A DNA stretch of 64,000 bases from Streptomyces sp. MA5143a (lineage in GTDB: Bacteria; Actinomycetota; Actinomycetes; Streptomycetales; Streptomycetaceae). The position numbers and the translations under genes were made by a program. This document shows positions 27,556 through 35,482 of the stretch, piece after piece; the stretch's first letter is position 1, and the number at the start of each line of letters is the position of its first letter. The notes beneath the pieces are model-generated. The model was not told where the DNA came from and did not search any database. It worked only from the letters and a program-made list of their open reading frames with translations. The stretch is taken from the NCBI RefSeq assembly GCF_900290235.1, contig NZ_OLMK01000047.1, positions 62,001 to 126,000 of the forward strand. Direction: 5' to 3'.

Positions 27556-28095
27556 TCACTCCACTCCCTGGCTCTCCTCCAGGTATGCCATCGCCCCCAC
27601 CGGCTCCTCCGCGAAGAACACCAGGTCGGTGAGGGGGCGGGGCAGGAAGCCCTCATCCTCCATGCGGCGGAACTGCTCCTTCAAGCCGTCGTAGAAGCCC
27701 GCCGTGTTGAGGAGCACCACGGGCTTGTCGGTGTGGCCGTGCTTCTTCAGTTCCAGGATCTCGGTGGCCTCGTCGAGCGTGCCGGTGCCGCCGACCATGA
27801 TCACGACCGCGTCGGCCTGCTCCAGGAGCAGCCGCTTCCTCTCGGCGAGGTCGTGGGCGATGACCATCTCGTCGGTGCCGGGCCGCGCCTTCGCCGCGAG
27901 GAACTCCACGGAGACGCCGAGGAGTCTGCCGCCCGCCTCCTGCACGCCGTCGGCGACCACCTTCATCAGTCCGACGTCCGAGCCGCCCCACACGAGGGTG
28001 TGGCCGCCCTTGCCGATGAGCTTCGCGAACTCCCGCGCGGGGCGGGTGTAGCGGTCGTCGAGGTCGGCGGCGGAGAGGAAGACGCAGATGTTCAT
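27556..28095 (-). CDS. LOG family protein (nucleotide 5'-monophosphate nucleosidase type, TIGR00730)
   Basis: 179 residues, of the family once called lysine decarboxylase and now known largely as phosphoribohydrolases that cut cytokinin riboside monophosphates or other nucleotides. The fold motifs are visible: WGGSDVGLMKVVADGV (usual GGxxGLM) and MVGGTGTLDEATEIL. The catalytic loop is normally PGGxGTxxE; here Pro is replaced by Val (VGGTGTLDE), but the Glu is kept. It begins 9 bases after the methyltransferase stop and is co-transcribed with it. The physiological substrate in Streptomyces is unknown. Confidence 0.85.
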   Translation of the reverse strand: MNICVFLSAADLDDRYTRPAREFAKLIGKGGHTLVWGGSDVGLMKVVADGVQEAGGRLLGVSVEFLAAKARPGTDEMVIAHDLAERKRLLLEQADAVVIMVGGTGTLDEATEILELKKHGHTDKPVVLLNTAGFYDGLKEQFRRMEDEGFLPRPLTDLVFFAEEPVGAMAYLEESQGVE

Positions 28096-28104
28096 GGGTC
28101 CACG

Positions 28105-29016
28105 TTAGGGCGTGCCACCGACATCGGGGCCCGGCCGGTCACCGGTCCCCGGGGCGCGGCTCAGGCGGATCTTGGACTGGCGGTGCGGGAGCTCCTCCCA
28201 GTCGTCCATGAAGCGGGCGGTCAGGCCGTACTGCGCGGCGAGTTCCACCAGGGTGTCGGTGCGGTAGTAGAAGTCCTCGTGCAGCACCTGGTGCTCCTCG
28301 CCCTCGGTGCGGCCGTAGGTGAAGTCGAAGAAGCCGCCGGGGGCGAGGACGCGGCCGACGTGGGCGAAGCACTGCTCTATGACGTGCGCCGGTGAGTGCG
28401 AGAACACGCTGTGCGCGTGGACGACGTCGAAGTGGGCCTCGGGCAGGAACGCGAAGGTCAGGTCGGCGACGAGGGTCAGATGGGGCAGTTTGGCCTGGAG
28501 TCCCTGTCGGACGAGGGTGCGCTGGGCCTCCAGGAGGATGGCCGGCGAGATGTCGATCCCGTAGTAGTTCCCGGCGTCCAGGTGGTCGATGAACAGCCGC
28601 CCGGCGCGCAGGTTCCCGCAGCCGATCTCCAGCATCCGGTGCCGGGGCTCCAGACCGTGCCGCAGCAGGTAGTCGAACTGCATGCGGCCGACGCGTTCCC
28701 ACTTCTCGACCGAGGGGTTGTGCCCGACGGCGGCCTCGGGGCTGCGGGCGGTGTCGGCGGCCATCACGGCCCGGTAGTAGGCGATGTGGTCGCGGTGTTT
28801 GAGCCGCAGCCAGGTGTCGCGCGCCACCCGGCGGGCGTGCGCCGGTACGCGCTTGGGGTGGCGCAGGGCGTAGCGGACCCGGTGGGTGAGGCTGCGGCGG
28901 TTCCTCGACGGATCCGCCGTCGGCTTCCCGGACGGCCTTCCGGCCGGGTCTGTGGCTGTCACGGCGACCTCCTGGGCCTCCTGCGGCCCCGGGGCCGTGT
29001 CTGAGGGAGCACTCAC
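28105..29016 (-). CDS. Class I SAM-dependent methyltransferase
   Basis: 303 residues. A disordered amino end and a basic helical region (RYALRHPKRVPAHARRVARD) precede a Rossmann methyltransferase domain: motif I MLEIGCGNLRAG, acidic loop YYGIDISP, and FDVVHAHSVFSHSP for motif IV. This version resembles methyltransferases of sugar or cell-envelope clusters, but the substrate cannot be told. GTG 29016 is the likely start; the ribosome site is weak. First gene of a methyltransferase-LOG-SDR run. Confidence 0.85.
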   Translation of the reverse strand: MSAPSDTAPGPQEAQEVAVTATDPAGRPSGKPTADPSRNRRSLTHRVRYALRHPKRVPAHARRVARDTWLRLKHRDHIAYYRAVMAADTARSPEAAVGHNPSVEKWERVGRMQFDYLLRHGLEPRHRMLEIGCGNLRAGRLFIDHLDAGNYYGIDISPAILLEAQRTLVRQGLQAKLPHLTLVADLTFAFLPEAHFDVVHAHSVFSHSPAHVIEQCFAHVGRVLAPGGFFDFTYGRTEGEEHQVLHEDFYYRTDTLVELAAQYGLTARFMDDWEELPHRQSKIRLSRAPGTGDRPGPDVGGTP

Positions 29017-29102
29017 CAGCAGCCTGCGCCGTCCTCGGACGGATGGCTACCCGGAGGGAGGCGTTCGTGACGGACGGGCACCCGGGCGGGGGCCGGCGTA
29101 CC

Positions 29103-30233
29103 TCAGACGGCGCCCGCCTTCGCGCGCGTGGTCGTCGCGATCGTCGCCGACCCCACCACGCGCGTGCCGTCGTACAGGACGATCGCCTGGCCGGGGGCGA
29201 CGCCGCGGACGGGCTCGGTGAAGCGGACGTGGAGGTCGCCGTCGATCAGCTCGGCGGTCACCTCGGTCTCGCCGCCGTGGGCGCGCAGCTGGGCCGTGTA
29301 GGTGCCGGGGCCGGTGGGCGCGGCTCCGCACCAGCGGGGCTTGATCGCGGTGAGGCCGTCGACGTCGAGGGCGGCCGCGGGGCCGACGGTGACGGTGTTG
29401 TTCACCGGGGAGATGTCGAGGACGTAGCGCGGCTTGCCGTCGGGTGCCGGGGTGCCGATGCGGAGCCCCTTGCGCTGGCCGATGGTGTAGCCGTAGGCGC
29501 CCTCGTGGGTGCCGAGGACGGTGCCGGACTCGTCGACGATGTCGCCCTCCGCCTTGCCGAGGCGGCTCGCGAGGAAGCCCTGGGTGTCGCCGTCGGCGAT
29601 GAAGCAGATGTCGTGCGAGTCGGGCTTCTTGGCGACCGCGAGGCCCCGGCGCTCGGCCTCCGCGCGGATCTCGTCCTTGGTGGTCACCGTGTCGCCCAGC
29701 GGGAACAGGGCGTGGGCGAGCTGCTTCTCGTCGAGCACGCCGAGGACGTACGACTGGTCCTTGGCCATGTCGGAGGCGCGGTGCAGCTCACGGGTGCCGT
29801 CGTCGTGGACGATCACCTGGGCGTAGTGGCCGGTGCAGACGGCGTCGAAGCCGAGGGCGAGCGCCTTGTCGAGCAGGGCCGCGAACTTGATCTTCTCGTT
29901 GCAGCGCAGGCACGGGTTGGGGGTGCGGCCGGCCTCGTACTCGGCGATGAAGTCCTCGACCACATCCTCGCGGAAGCGGTCGGCGAGATCCCACACGTAG
30001 AACGGGATGCCGATGACGTCGGCGGCGCGGCGGGCGTCGCGGGAGTCCTCGATGGTGCAGCAGCCGCGGGCGCCCGTGCGGAACGACTGCGGGTTCGCGG
30101 AGAGCGCCAGGTGGACGCCCGTCACGTCGTGCCCGGCTTCCGCGGCGCGGGCGGCGGCCACGGCGGAGTCGACCCCGCCGGACATGGCGGCGAGGACACG
30201 GAGGGGGCGGGGGCGCTGCGAGGTGTCAGTCAT
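29103..30233 (-). CDS. mnmA: tRNA-specific 2-thiouridylase
   Basis: Adds sulfur to uridine 34 of Lys, Glu and Gln tRNAs. The 376-residue product has the ATP-pyrophosphatase PP-loop MSGGVDSAVAA at its start, the catalytic cysteines in TPNPCLRCN and SHDICFIAD, the tRNA-binding centre and the carboxy-terminal beta domain (VNNTVTVGPAAALDVD). Length is normal. A cysteine desulfurase gene, the usual source of persulfide sulfur, lies on the same strand just beyond the amidase gene, although the amidase, read the other way, separates them. Confidence 0.96.
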   Translation of the reverse strand: MTDTSQRPRPLRVLAAMSGGVDSAVAAARAAEAGHDVTGVHLALSANPQSFRTGARGCCTIEDSRDARRAADVIGIPFYVWDLADRFREDVVEDFIAEYEAGRTPNPCLRCNEKIKFAALLDKALALGFDAVCTGHYAQVIVHDDGTRELHRASDMAKDQSYVLGVLDEKQLAHALFPLGDTVTTKDEIRAEAERRGLAVAKKPDSHDICFIADGDTQGFLASRLGKAEGDIVDESGTVLGTHEGAYGYTIGQRKGLRIGTPAPDGKPRYVLDISPVNNTVTVGPAAALDVDGLTAIKPRWCGAAPTGPGTYTAQLRAHGGETEVTAELIDGDLHVRFTEPVRGVAPGQAIVLYDGTRVVGSATIATTTRAKAGAV

Positions 30234-30292
30234 AACTCATCCAGGGTACGGGGCGCCGGGAACCGGAACCCTCGAGTATCCGTTGACGGCTC

Positions 30293-31000
30293 GTGGGCAC
30301 CAGAAAGGCGTCCGGGGACGGTGCTTCCCGGAGCAGGAGCAAGGACGGGGACCGGCGCGTGGGCCGCCGGGCCCTGCTGATCGGCACGGCGGTGGCCGCC
30401 GTGGGTACGGCCGTCGTGGCACGTGACGAGCTGACGCGCGCGTGGTGGCGGTTGCCGGGCGTCTCGAAGCCGCGCAAGGAGGGCGAGGTCGACTACGCGG
30501 GCGCGAGGTGGGTGGCGGCCTCGGACGCGAACTGGCGGCTGGCGGACCGGCCGGACGACTTCGGCATAGACATGGTGGTCATCCATGTCACCCAGGGGAG
30601 CTTCGCCAGTGCCGTGAAGGTCTTCCAGGATCCGAAGCACGGGGCGGCTTCGCACTACATCGTCCGCAAGGACGGCCGTGTCACCCAGATGATCCGCGAG
30701 CTGGACGTGGCGTACCACGCGGGCAACCGCGACTACAACGAGCGGAGCGTCGGCATCGAGCACGAGGGCTTCGTCGACCGCCCGCAGGACTTCACGGACG
30801 AGATGTACGAGGCGTCCGCCCGTCTCACGGCGCGGATCTGCGCGCGCTACGACATCCCGCTCGACCGCGAGCACATCATCGGCCATGTCGAGGTGCCGGG
30901 CACCGACCACACCGACCCCGGCGAGCACTGGGACTGGGACCGCTACATGAAGCTGGTGCGCGCCGCGGCGGCGAAGGGGTCGGGCGCGGCGCCGGCCTGA
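30293..31000 (+). CDS. Tat-exported N-acetylmuramoyl-L-alanine amidase (Amidase_2)
   Basis: A 235-residue wall hydrolase that cuts the amide bond between muramic acid and the stem peptide. The amino end has a twin-arginine signal (GRRALLIGTAVAAVGTAVVA) preceded by a basic stretch, so export by Tat is likely. The T7-lysozyme-like domain has zinc ligand candidates His in MVVIHVTQGS and His/Asp in HTDPGEHW, plus the typical SHYIVRKDGRVTQMI and SVGIEHEG. The GTG start at 30293 has no convincing ribosome site; a later GTG near 30360 would cut into the signal. It lies between, and opposite to, mnmA and the desulfurase. Confidence 0.88.
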   Translation: MGTRKASGDGASRSRSKDGDRRVGRRALLIGTAVAAVGTAVVARDELTRAWWRLPGVSKPRKEGEVDYAGARWVAASDANWRLADRPDDFGIDMVVIHVTQGSFASAVKVFQDPKHGAASHYIVRKDGRVTQMIRELDVAYHAGNRDYNERSVGIEHEGFVDRPQDFTDEMYEASARLTARICARYDIPLDREHIIGHVEVPGTDHTDPGEHWDWDRYMKLVRAAAAKGSGAAPA

Positions 31001-31010
31001 ACCGTTCGAG

Positions 31011-31037
31011 CACAGGGCACAGGGCACAGGGCTCAGG
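31011..31037. repeat. Short tandem repeat CACAGGG x3
   Basis: Three head-to-tail copies of the 7-mer CACAGGG followed by a variant CTCAGG, in the short space between the convergent amidase and desulfurase genes. No hairpin with a T-run is obvious. Confidence 0.8.
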
Positions 31038-31056
31038 CCAGGTCCGGCACCGGGCC

Positions 31057-32220
31057 TCAGGTCAGGCCCGCGTTGCGGGCGCGTTCCACCGCGGGGCCGA
31101 TCGCCTTGGCGACCGCTTCCACGTCGGCCTCCGTGGAGGTGTGGCCGAGGGAGAAGCGGAGGGTGCCGCGGGCGAGATCGGGGTCGGCGCCGGTGGCGAG
31201 GAGGACATGGCTGGGCTGGGCGATACCGGCGGTGCAGGCCGAACCGGTGGAGCACTCGATGCCCTGGGCGTCGAGGAGCAGCAGCAGCGAGTCGCCCTCG
31301 CAGCCGGGGAAGGTGAAGTGCGCGTTGGCGGGCAGCCGGTCCACCGGGTCACCGCCGAGGAGCGCGTCCGGTACGGCCGTGCGGATCGCGTCGACCAGGC
31401 AGTCGCGCAGGGAGCCGATCTCCCGGGCGAACCACTCCTGTTGCTCGGCGGCGAGCCGGCCGGCGACGGCGAAGGAGGCGACGGCCGGGACGTCGAGGGT
31501 GCCGGAGCGGACATGGCGTTCCTGGCCGCCGCCGTGCAGCACCGGTACGGGACTGTACTCGCGGCCGAGGAGGAGCGCGCCGATGCCGTACGGGCCGCCG
31601 ATCTTGTGGCCGGAGACGGTCATCGCGGCGAGGCCGGAGGCCCCGAAGCCGACGGGGACCTGGCCGAAGGCCTGGACGGCGTCGGCGTGCAGCGGAACGC
31701 CGAACTCCGCGGCGGTGTCGGCGAGTTCACGGACCGGCATGAGGGTGCCGATCTCGTTGTTGGCCCACATCACGGTGGCGAGCGCCACGTCGTCGGGGTC
31801 GCGGGCGATGGCCTCGCGCAGGGCGTCGGGGTGGACGCGGCCGTAGGCGTCGACGGGGAGGTACTCGACGGTGGCGCCCTCGTGTTCGCCGAGCCAGTGG
31901 ACGGCGTCGAGGACGGCGTGGTGCTCGACGGGGCTCGCGAGGACCCGGGTGCGGGCCGGGTCGGCGGCGCGGCGGGACCAGTACAGCCCCTTCACGGCGA
32001 GGTTGTCGGCCTCGGTGCCGCCGGAGGTGAACACGACCTCGCTGGGGCGGGCTCCGAGGGCCTCCGCGAGGGTCTCGCGGGCCTCCTCGACGGTGCGGCG
32101 GGCTCTGCGGCCGGAGGCGTGCAGCGAGGAGGCGTTGCCGGTGACGCTCAGCTGGGCGGTCAGCGCCTCTGCCGCCTCCGGGAGCATCGGGGTCGTCGCC
32201 GCGTGGTCGAGGTAAGCCAT
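31057..32220 (-). CDS. Cysteine desulfurase (NifS/IscS-like)
   Basis: PLP enzyme of 387 residues that takes sulfur from cysteine for tRNA thiolation and Fe-S assembly. It begins MAYLDHAATTPMLPEAAEAL; the PLP lysine lies in MTVSGHKIGGPYGIGALLLG with the preceding His, and the catalytic loop Cys in ECSTGSACTAG is intact. GTEADNLAVKG binds PLP phosphate. Its nearness to mnmA suggests that it supplies the thiouridylase, as IscS does in other bacteria. In Streptomyces Fe-S assembly otherwise uses the SUF set. Confidence 0.94.
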   Translation of the reverse strand: MAYLDHAATTPMLPEAAEALTAQLSVTGNASSLHASGRRARRTVEEARETLAEALGARPSEVVFTSGGTEADNLAVKGLYWSRRAADPARTRVLASPVEHHAVLDAVHWLGEHEGATVEYLPVDAYGRVHPDALREAIARDPDDVALATVMWANNEIGTLMPVRELADTAAEFGVPLHADAVQAFGQVPVGFGASGLAAMTVSGHKIGGPYGIGALLLGREYSPVPVLHGGGQERHVRSGTLDVPAVASFAVAGRLAAEQQEWFAREIGSLRDCLVDAIRTAVPDALLGGDPVDRLPANAHFTFPGCEGDSLLLLLDAQGIECSTGSACTAGIAQPSHVLLATGADPDLARGTLRFSLGHTSTEADVEAVAKAIGPAVERARNAGLT

Positions 32221-32369
32221 GGTGCGCCCGATTCTACGGGGGCGCCGCGCGTCGGCCTCGGCCGCTACGGCGGTGGGGTCGCCCCCCGGCCATCACGGCG
32301 TCCGCGGCGACGGTGCCGCGGCGGTCGGGGTGTGGGGTGCCCCTCCCGGTCCGGCCGGTCCTGTACGGC

Positions 32370-32648
32370 TCAGAAGCTCCAGGACACCGTGTTCGTCGTC
32401 TGGGTGAGAAGGGCCAGGATCACCAGGTCGGCCACACCCAGACCGAGGCCGAGGAACGCCCGGCCCCGCCTCGTGGTGCCGCGCTTCAGGGCGAGGGCGG
32501 CGAGGACGATGGCGATGGGGCCGAGGAACAGATTCAGCACGAGGAGGCCGAGAAGGCCGAGGACGAAGGACGCGACGGCCATGCCGTCGGCGTCGCGACC
32601 CCGGCGGCGGGCGGCGGGGCGGGTGGGTGACGTGGCGGTCAGTTGCAT
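32370..32648 (-). CDS. Small DUF4190-like membrane protein
   Basis: 92 residues with a basic amino end, then MAVASFVLGLLGLLVLNLFL...IAIVLAALALKRG and a second hydrophobic hairpin GLGLGVADLVILALLT. This is the layout of the DUF4190 family (two helices, LxxLxLxxGP and a small basic loop). Function unknown. AGGGAG lies about 11 bases before ATG 32648. It follows the 69-residue membrane protein gene by 54 bases and is probably in the same transcript, under the TetR regulator facing it. Confidence 0.8.
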   Translation of the reverse strand: MQLTATSPTRPAARRRGRDADGMAVASFVLGLLGLLVLNLFLGPIAIVLAALALKRGTTRRGRAFLGLGLGVADLVILALLTQTTNTVSWSF

Positions 32649-32702
32649 GGTGCGGTCAGCTCCCTAGGGGTGGACGGGGCTCCAACGGAAGTCCGGAGAG
32701 GG

Positions 32703-32912
32703 TCAGTTGGTGGTCCGGCCACGGCGGGCGTGGCGCTCGCGGTAGGCGAAGACCGCCAGCCAGGCGCCGATGACGGCCGCGGCGGCCAGGGAGACGGAGA
32801 GCGGAACGTGGGCCACGGTGCCCAGGACGATCCCCAGCAGCAGAAGTGCGGCGACGAGGAACAACATGGCTCGGATGCCTCTCGTTTCGTGGTCGGCGGT
32901 TCGACGTGACAT
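32703..32912 (-). CDS. Small two-helix membrane protein
   Basis: 69 residues (MSRRTADHETRGIRAMLFLV), with two hydrophobic segments, MLFLVAALLLLGIVLGTVA and LSVSLAAAAVIGAWLAVFAY, and a basic end. No family recognised. ATG 32912 has only a poor ribosome site. It is divergent from the TetR gene (98 bases between starts), and one of the two shared operator-like 14-mers lies 21 bases upstream of it, so it is probably the regulator's target. Confidence 0.75.
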   Translation of the reverse strand: MSRRTADHETRGIRAMLFLVAALLLLGIVLGTVAHVPLSVSLAAAAVIGAWLAVFAYRERHARRGRTTN

Positions 32913-32932
32913 TTCGGTGAACGATTGTGGTT

Positions 32933-32946
32933 ACACTTGTTCACTG
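32933..32946. promoter_or_regulatory. Operator copy 1 for the TetR regulator (facing the small membrane genes)
   Basis: ACACTTGTTCACTG, which differs from the copy at 32990-33003 (ACAGTTGTTAACTG) in only two bases. On the minus strand a possible promoter, TTGGAG (near 32954) and CACAAT (near 32926), brackets it. Confidence 0.6.
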
Positions 32947-32989
32947 ACTCCAAAGTCTAACGCGCTGCCCGGCTTTGCAATTACAGAGA

Positions 32990-33003
32990 ACAGTTGTTAA
33001 CTG
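32990..33003. promoter_or_regulatory. Operator copy 2, within the TetR gene's own promoter
   Basis: ACAGTTGTTAACTG, containing the palindromes CAGTT-GTT-AACTG and AACA-GT-TGTT. A promoter TTGCAA (32975-32980), 17 bases, TAACTG (32998-33003) encloses it. The expected start of transcription then falls on or next to ATG 33010, which predicts a leaderless, self-repressed mRNA. Confidence 0.6.
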
Positions 33004-33009
33004 CATGGC

Positions 33010-33636
33010 ATGAGTCACACTTTCGGCGTCCGGCAGGCGCAGAAGCAGCGGACCCGGCAGGCGCTCATGGACGCCGCGCTCGCCCTCCTGGAGGAACAGA
33101 GCCTCAGCAGCCTGGGCCTTCGCGAGGTCACCCGGGCCGTGGGCGTGGCGCCGACCGCGTTCTACCGGCACTTCCGTTCGACCGCGGACCTCGGTGTCGC
33201 GCTGGTCGAGGAGGCACTGGGGAGCCTGCACCCCGTCCTCGGGGATCTCATGGCGGCGGTCGGCGACAGTGACGAACTGATCCAGCGCGCCATCGAGCTG
33301 ATCGCCCGTCACGTGGACGCGTACCCCGCTCACGTCCGCTTTATCGCGCGCGAGCGGCACGGCGGTGTCCAGCCGGTGCGGGAGGCGATCCAGGGCCAAC
33401 TGACCCGGTTCGCCGTGGAGGTGTGCCACGACCTGGCCAAGCGGCCCGAGACCGTCGGCTGGAGCGACGACGACCGGTTGATGCTCGCCGGTCTGTACGT
33501 CGATCAGATGCTGGTGACGGCCTCCCTGTTCCTGGAGGCCCACGACGACCCCGAGGCGGGGCACGTACGCGTGACGCGCCTCGCGGGCCGCCGGATGCGG
33601 CTGATCAGCATCGGCTGCCGGCACTGGCTCGACTGA
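33010..33636 (+). CDS. TetR-family regulator, FabR/DesT-like
   Basis: 208 residues. The amino-terminal helix-turn-helix (SSLGLREVTRAVGVAPTAFY-RHF) matches the FabR/DesT branch of TetR regulators, which control unsaturated fatty acid synthesis in gamma-proteobacteria and sense acyl-CoA. The carboxy end RRMRLISIGCRHWL also resembles FabR's RMISKGAYYW. The assignment is from my memory of those sequences. There is no ribosome site before ATG 33010, in line with a leaderless transcript. It faces two small membrane protein genes, with paired operators between. A thioesterase converges with it downstream, perhaps a hint of an acyl-CoA theme. Confidence 0.9.
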   Translation: MSHTFGVRQAQKQRTRQALMDAALALLEEQSLSSLGLREVTRAVGVAPTAFYRHFRSTADLGVALVEEALGSLHPVLGDLMAAVGDSDELIQRAIELIARHVDAYPAHVRFIARERHGGVQPVREAIQGQLTRFAVEVCHDLAKRPETVGWSDDDRLMLAGLYVDQMLVTASLFLEAHDDPEAGHVRVTRLAGRRMRLISIGCRHWLD

Positions 33637-33726
33637 GGAGCGGGTGGGGCGCCGCCGGGACCGCCACAGCCGCCGGGCGCACCCGCGGCCGCACCGGAGA
33701 AAGCCCCCGAGGGAGCCCGGCACTTC

Positions 33727-33758
33727 GCGCGCGGCCGGCCCCCCGACCGGCCGCGCGC
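33727..33758. terminator. Two-way terminator between the TetR and thioesterase genes
   Basis: GCGCGCGGCCGG / CCGGCCGCGCGC, a 12 bp perfect stem with an 8-base loop, between convergent genes (stops at 33636 and 33779). Confidence 0.8.
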
Positions 33759-33790
33759 TCAGCCCGTGGACCGCGCGCTCAGCCCGTGAG
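33751..33790. repeat. 20-base tandem duplication across the thioesterase stop codon
   Basis: CCGCGCGCTCAGCCCGTGGA (33751-33770) is followed by CCGCGCGCTCAGCCCGTGAG (33771-33790). The second copy holds the stop codon of the thioesterase gene. The same kind of 20-base event occurs at the gatB stop. Confidence 0.85.
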
Positions 33791-34633
33791 CCGCGCGCGG
33801 GCCAGCTGCCGTGACTGCGCGACCAGGCGGTCGGCGCTGTCCCAGACCTCGGCGTCCTCCTCCAGGAAGCCGCCGGCGAGGTTGCGGGTGGTGAGGGAGA
33901 CCCGCAGCGGTCCGGGCGCCGGACGGCACCGCACGTGCACGGTCAGCTCGACCGTCGGGACCCACCCGGAGATGCCCAGCTCGAAGGCGGTCGGCGGCAG
34001 CGCGTCCACCGCGAGGAGCAGCGAGAGGGGGTCCGGGTCACGGCCGTCGGCGAGTCCGAACCAGGCGCGCATCTCACCGTTCCCCGACGGTACGCCGAGG
34101 GCCCAGCCGAGGGTCGACGGGTCCAGCTTGAGGAACAGCCGGTCGGTGATGGCGGAGCTGCCGGGGACCGGTGCGGGCGCGTCGTCGGGGCCGAAGCACT
34201 GCTCGATCGGCGGGATCGCGGGCGGCTTCGCCGTCGTCCGGACGTCGTCCGGGAGGGAGCCGAGGTCGCCGTAGGAGGCGAGGACGCGGATCCGCTCGAC
34301 CTCGCGGCCCTCGTCGTCGTACTGGAGGAGGGACGCCTGGCCGGTCGACAGGGTCCGGCCGGTGCGGACGACGTCCGTGCGGATGACGGCGGGGCCGGGC
34401 CGGGAGGCGGTCAGGTAGTGCGCGGAGATCGTGAACGGGTCGGCGTGCGGGAGGGTGTCCGCGAGGGCGCGGCCCAGCATGGCCAGCAGGTAGCCGCCGT
34501 TGACGGCGCTGATGATCGTCCAGCCGGCGGAGAGGTGCGCGTCGTAGACGCCGAATTCCCGCCGGGTGACCGCGGTGTCCCGGTCGAACTCGCTGTCGCC
34601 GACGGTCGCCTGTACGGAAGCTGCTTCGGGCAT
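33779..34633 (-). CDS. Acyl-CoA thioesterase-like protein (TesB/double hotdog type)
   Basis: 284 residues from ATG 34633 (MPEAASVQATVGDSEFDRDT). Two hotdog halves are seen. The first contains GVYDAHLSAGWTIISAVNGGYLLAMLGRAL, whose NGGY is typical of this family, and PFTISAHYLTASRPGPA. The second contains PLSLLLAVDALPPTAFELG and WVPTVELTVHVR. These enzymes hydrolyse acyl-CoA; chain preference cannot be told. A TTG further upstream (34648) is possible but less likely. No ribosome site is obvious. It ends with a tandem duplication over the stop codon. Confidence 0.85.
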   Translation of the reverse strand: MPEAASVQATVGDSEFDRDTAVTRREFGVYDAHLSAGWTIISAVNGGYLLAMLGRALADTLPHADPFTISAHYLTASRPGPAVIRTDVVRTGRTLSTGQASLLQYDDEGREVERIRVLASYGDLGSLPDDVRTTAKPPAIPPIEQCFGPDDAPAPVPGSSAITDRLFLKLDPSTLGWALGVPSGNGEMRAWFGLADGRDPDPLSLLLAVDALPPTAFELGISGWVPTVELTVHVRCRPAPGPLRVSLTTRNLAGGFLEEDAEVWDSADRLVAQSRQLARARLTG

Positions 34634-34751
34634 GGGTGAACCGTACAACAGCTCATTACTAAGCGGTAGCTTTTACCCGGCGGGACGCACAGAACCGACA
34701 ACAAAACCGACAGAACCGACAGCGACGACGGCGATGACGGCGACGGCACGC

Positions 34752-35417
34752 TCAGCCCTCCTCCACCGCCGCCGAGCGTCGGTTCCACGCGCGCGGCGCC
34801 CGCCAGTGGTACCGCATCGCCAGCAGCCTGAGCGCGAAGGCGACGGCCGCCGCGAAGGCCGAGGTGAAGGGGTTGAGCGCGTCGTAGCGGATGCAGAGGA
34901 CGACCAGGCAGGCGCCGACCATCGCGGGCACCGCGTACAGATCGCGGTCCCAGCGCAGCAGCGAGGGCACCTCGTTGGCGAGCACGTCCCGCAGCACACC
35001 GCCGCCGACCGCCGTGGCGAGGCCGAGGGCCGCCGAGGCCGTGAGCCCCAGCCCGTACTCGTACGCCTTCGTCGTGCCGGTGACACAGAACAGGCCGAGG
35101 CCGGCCGCGTCGAAGACGTTCACGCCGTTCTGGATGCGCTCGACCTCCGGGTGGAGGAAGAACACCAGCAGGGCGGCGAACAGCGGGGTGATGAAGTAGC
35201 CGAGGTCGGTGAAGGCGGCCGGTGGCACGGCTCCGATGACCAGGTCCCGGAAGAGACCCCCGCCGAGCGCGGTGACCTCGGCGAGGACGGCGATGCCGAA
35301 GACGTCGAAGTTCTTGCGCACGGCCAGCAGCGCGCCGGAGATCGCGAAGACGAAGATGCCGATCAGATCGAGCGCATGCTGGACGGACGGGGTGAACAGT
35401 TGCTGGAGCACCCCCAT
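34752..35417 (-). CDS. TRIC/UPF0126 family membrane channel
   Basis: 221 residues with seven predicted helices. Two internal repeats each carry the family signature: GGGLFRDLVIG and GGGVLRDVLANEVP. Bacterial members form trimeric monovalent cation (K+) channels; some have been proposed to carry glycine, which would be notable with the glycine genes nearby, but that is only inference. ATG 35417 is preferred; a TTG at 35432 is in frame with GGGGG before it. The gene follows the transporter operon terminator. Confidence 0.88.
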   Translation of the reverse strand: MGVLQQLFTPSVQHALDLIGIFVFAISGALLAVRKNFDVFGIAVLAEVTALGGGLFRDLVIGAVPPAAFTDLGYFITPLFAALLVFFLHPEVERIQNGVNVFDAAGLGLFCVTGTTKAYEYGLGLTASAALGLATAVGGGVLRDVLANEVPSLLRWDRDLYAVPAMVGACLVVLCIRYDALNPFTSAFAAAVAFALRLLAMRYHWRAPRAWNRRSAAVEEG

Positions 35418-35432
35418 ATTGTGACGCAACAA

Positions 35433-35467
35433 CGAGCCCCCGCCTTACATTGCAAGGCAGGGGCTCG
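35433..35467 (-). terminator. Terminator after the peptide ABC transporter operon
   Basis: CGAGCCCC-C-GCCTT, loop ACATTGC, AAGGC-A-GGGGCTCG: a 13 bp stem with one mismatch, 16 bases beyond the stop of the last ATPase gene and overlapping the 5' flank of the TRIC gene. Confidence 0.8.
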
Positions 35468-35482
35468 CTCTGGTCTTACTTG

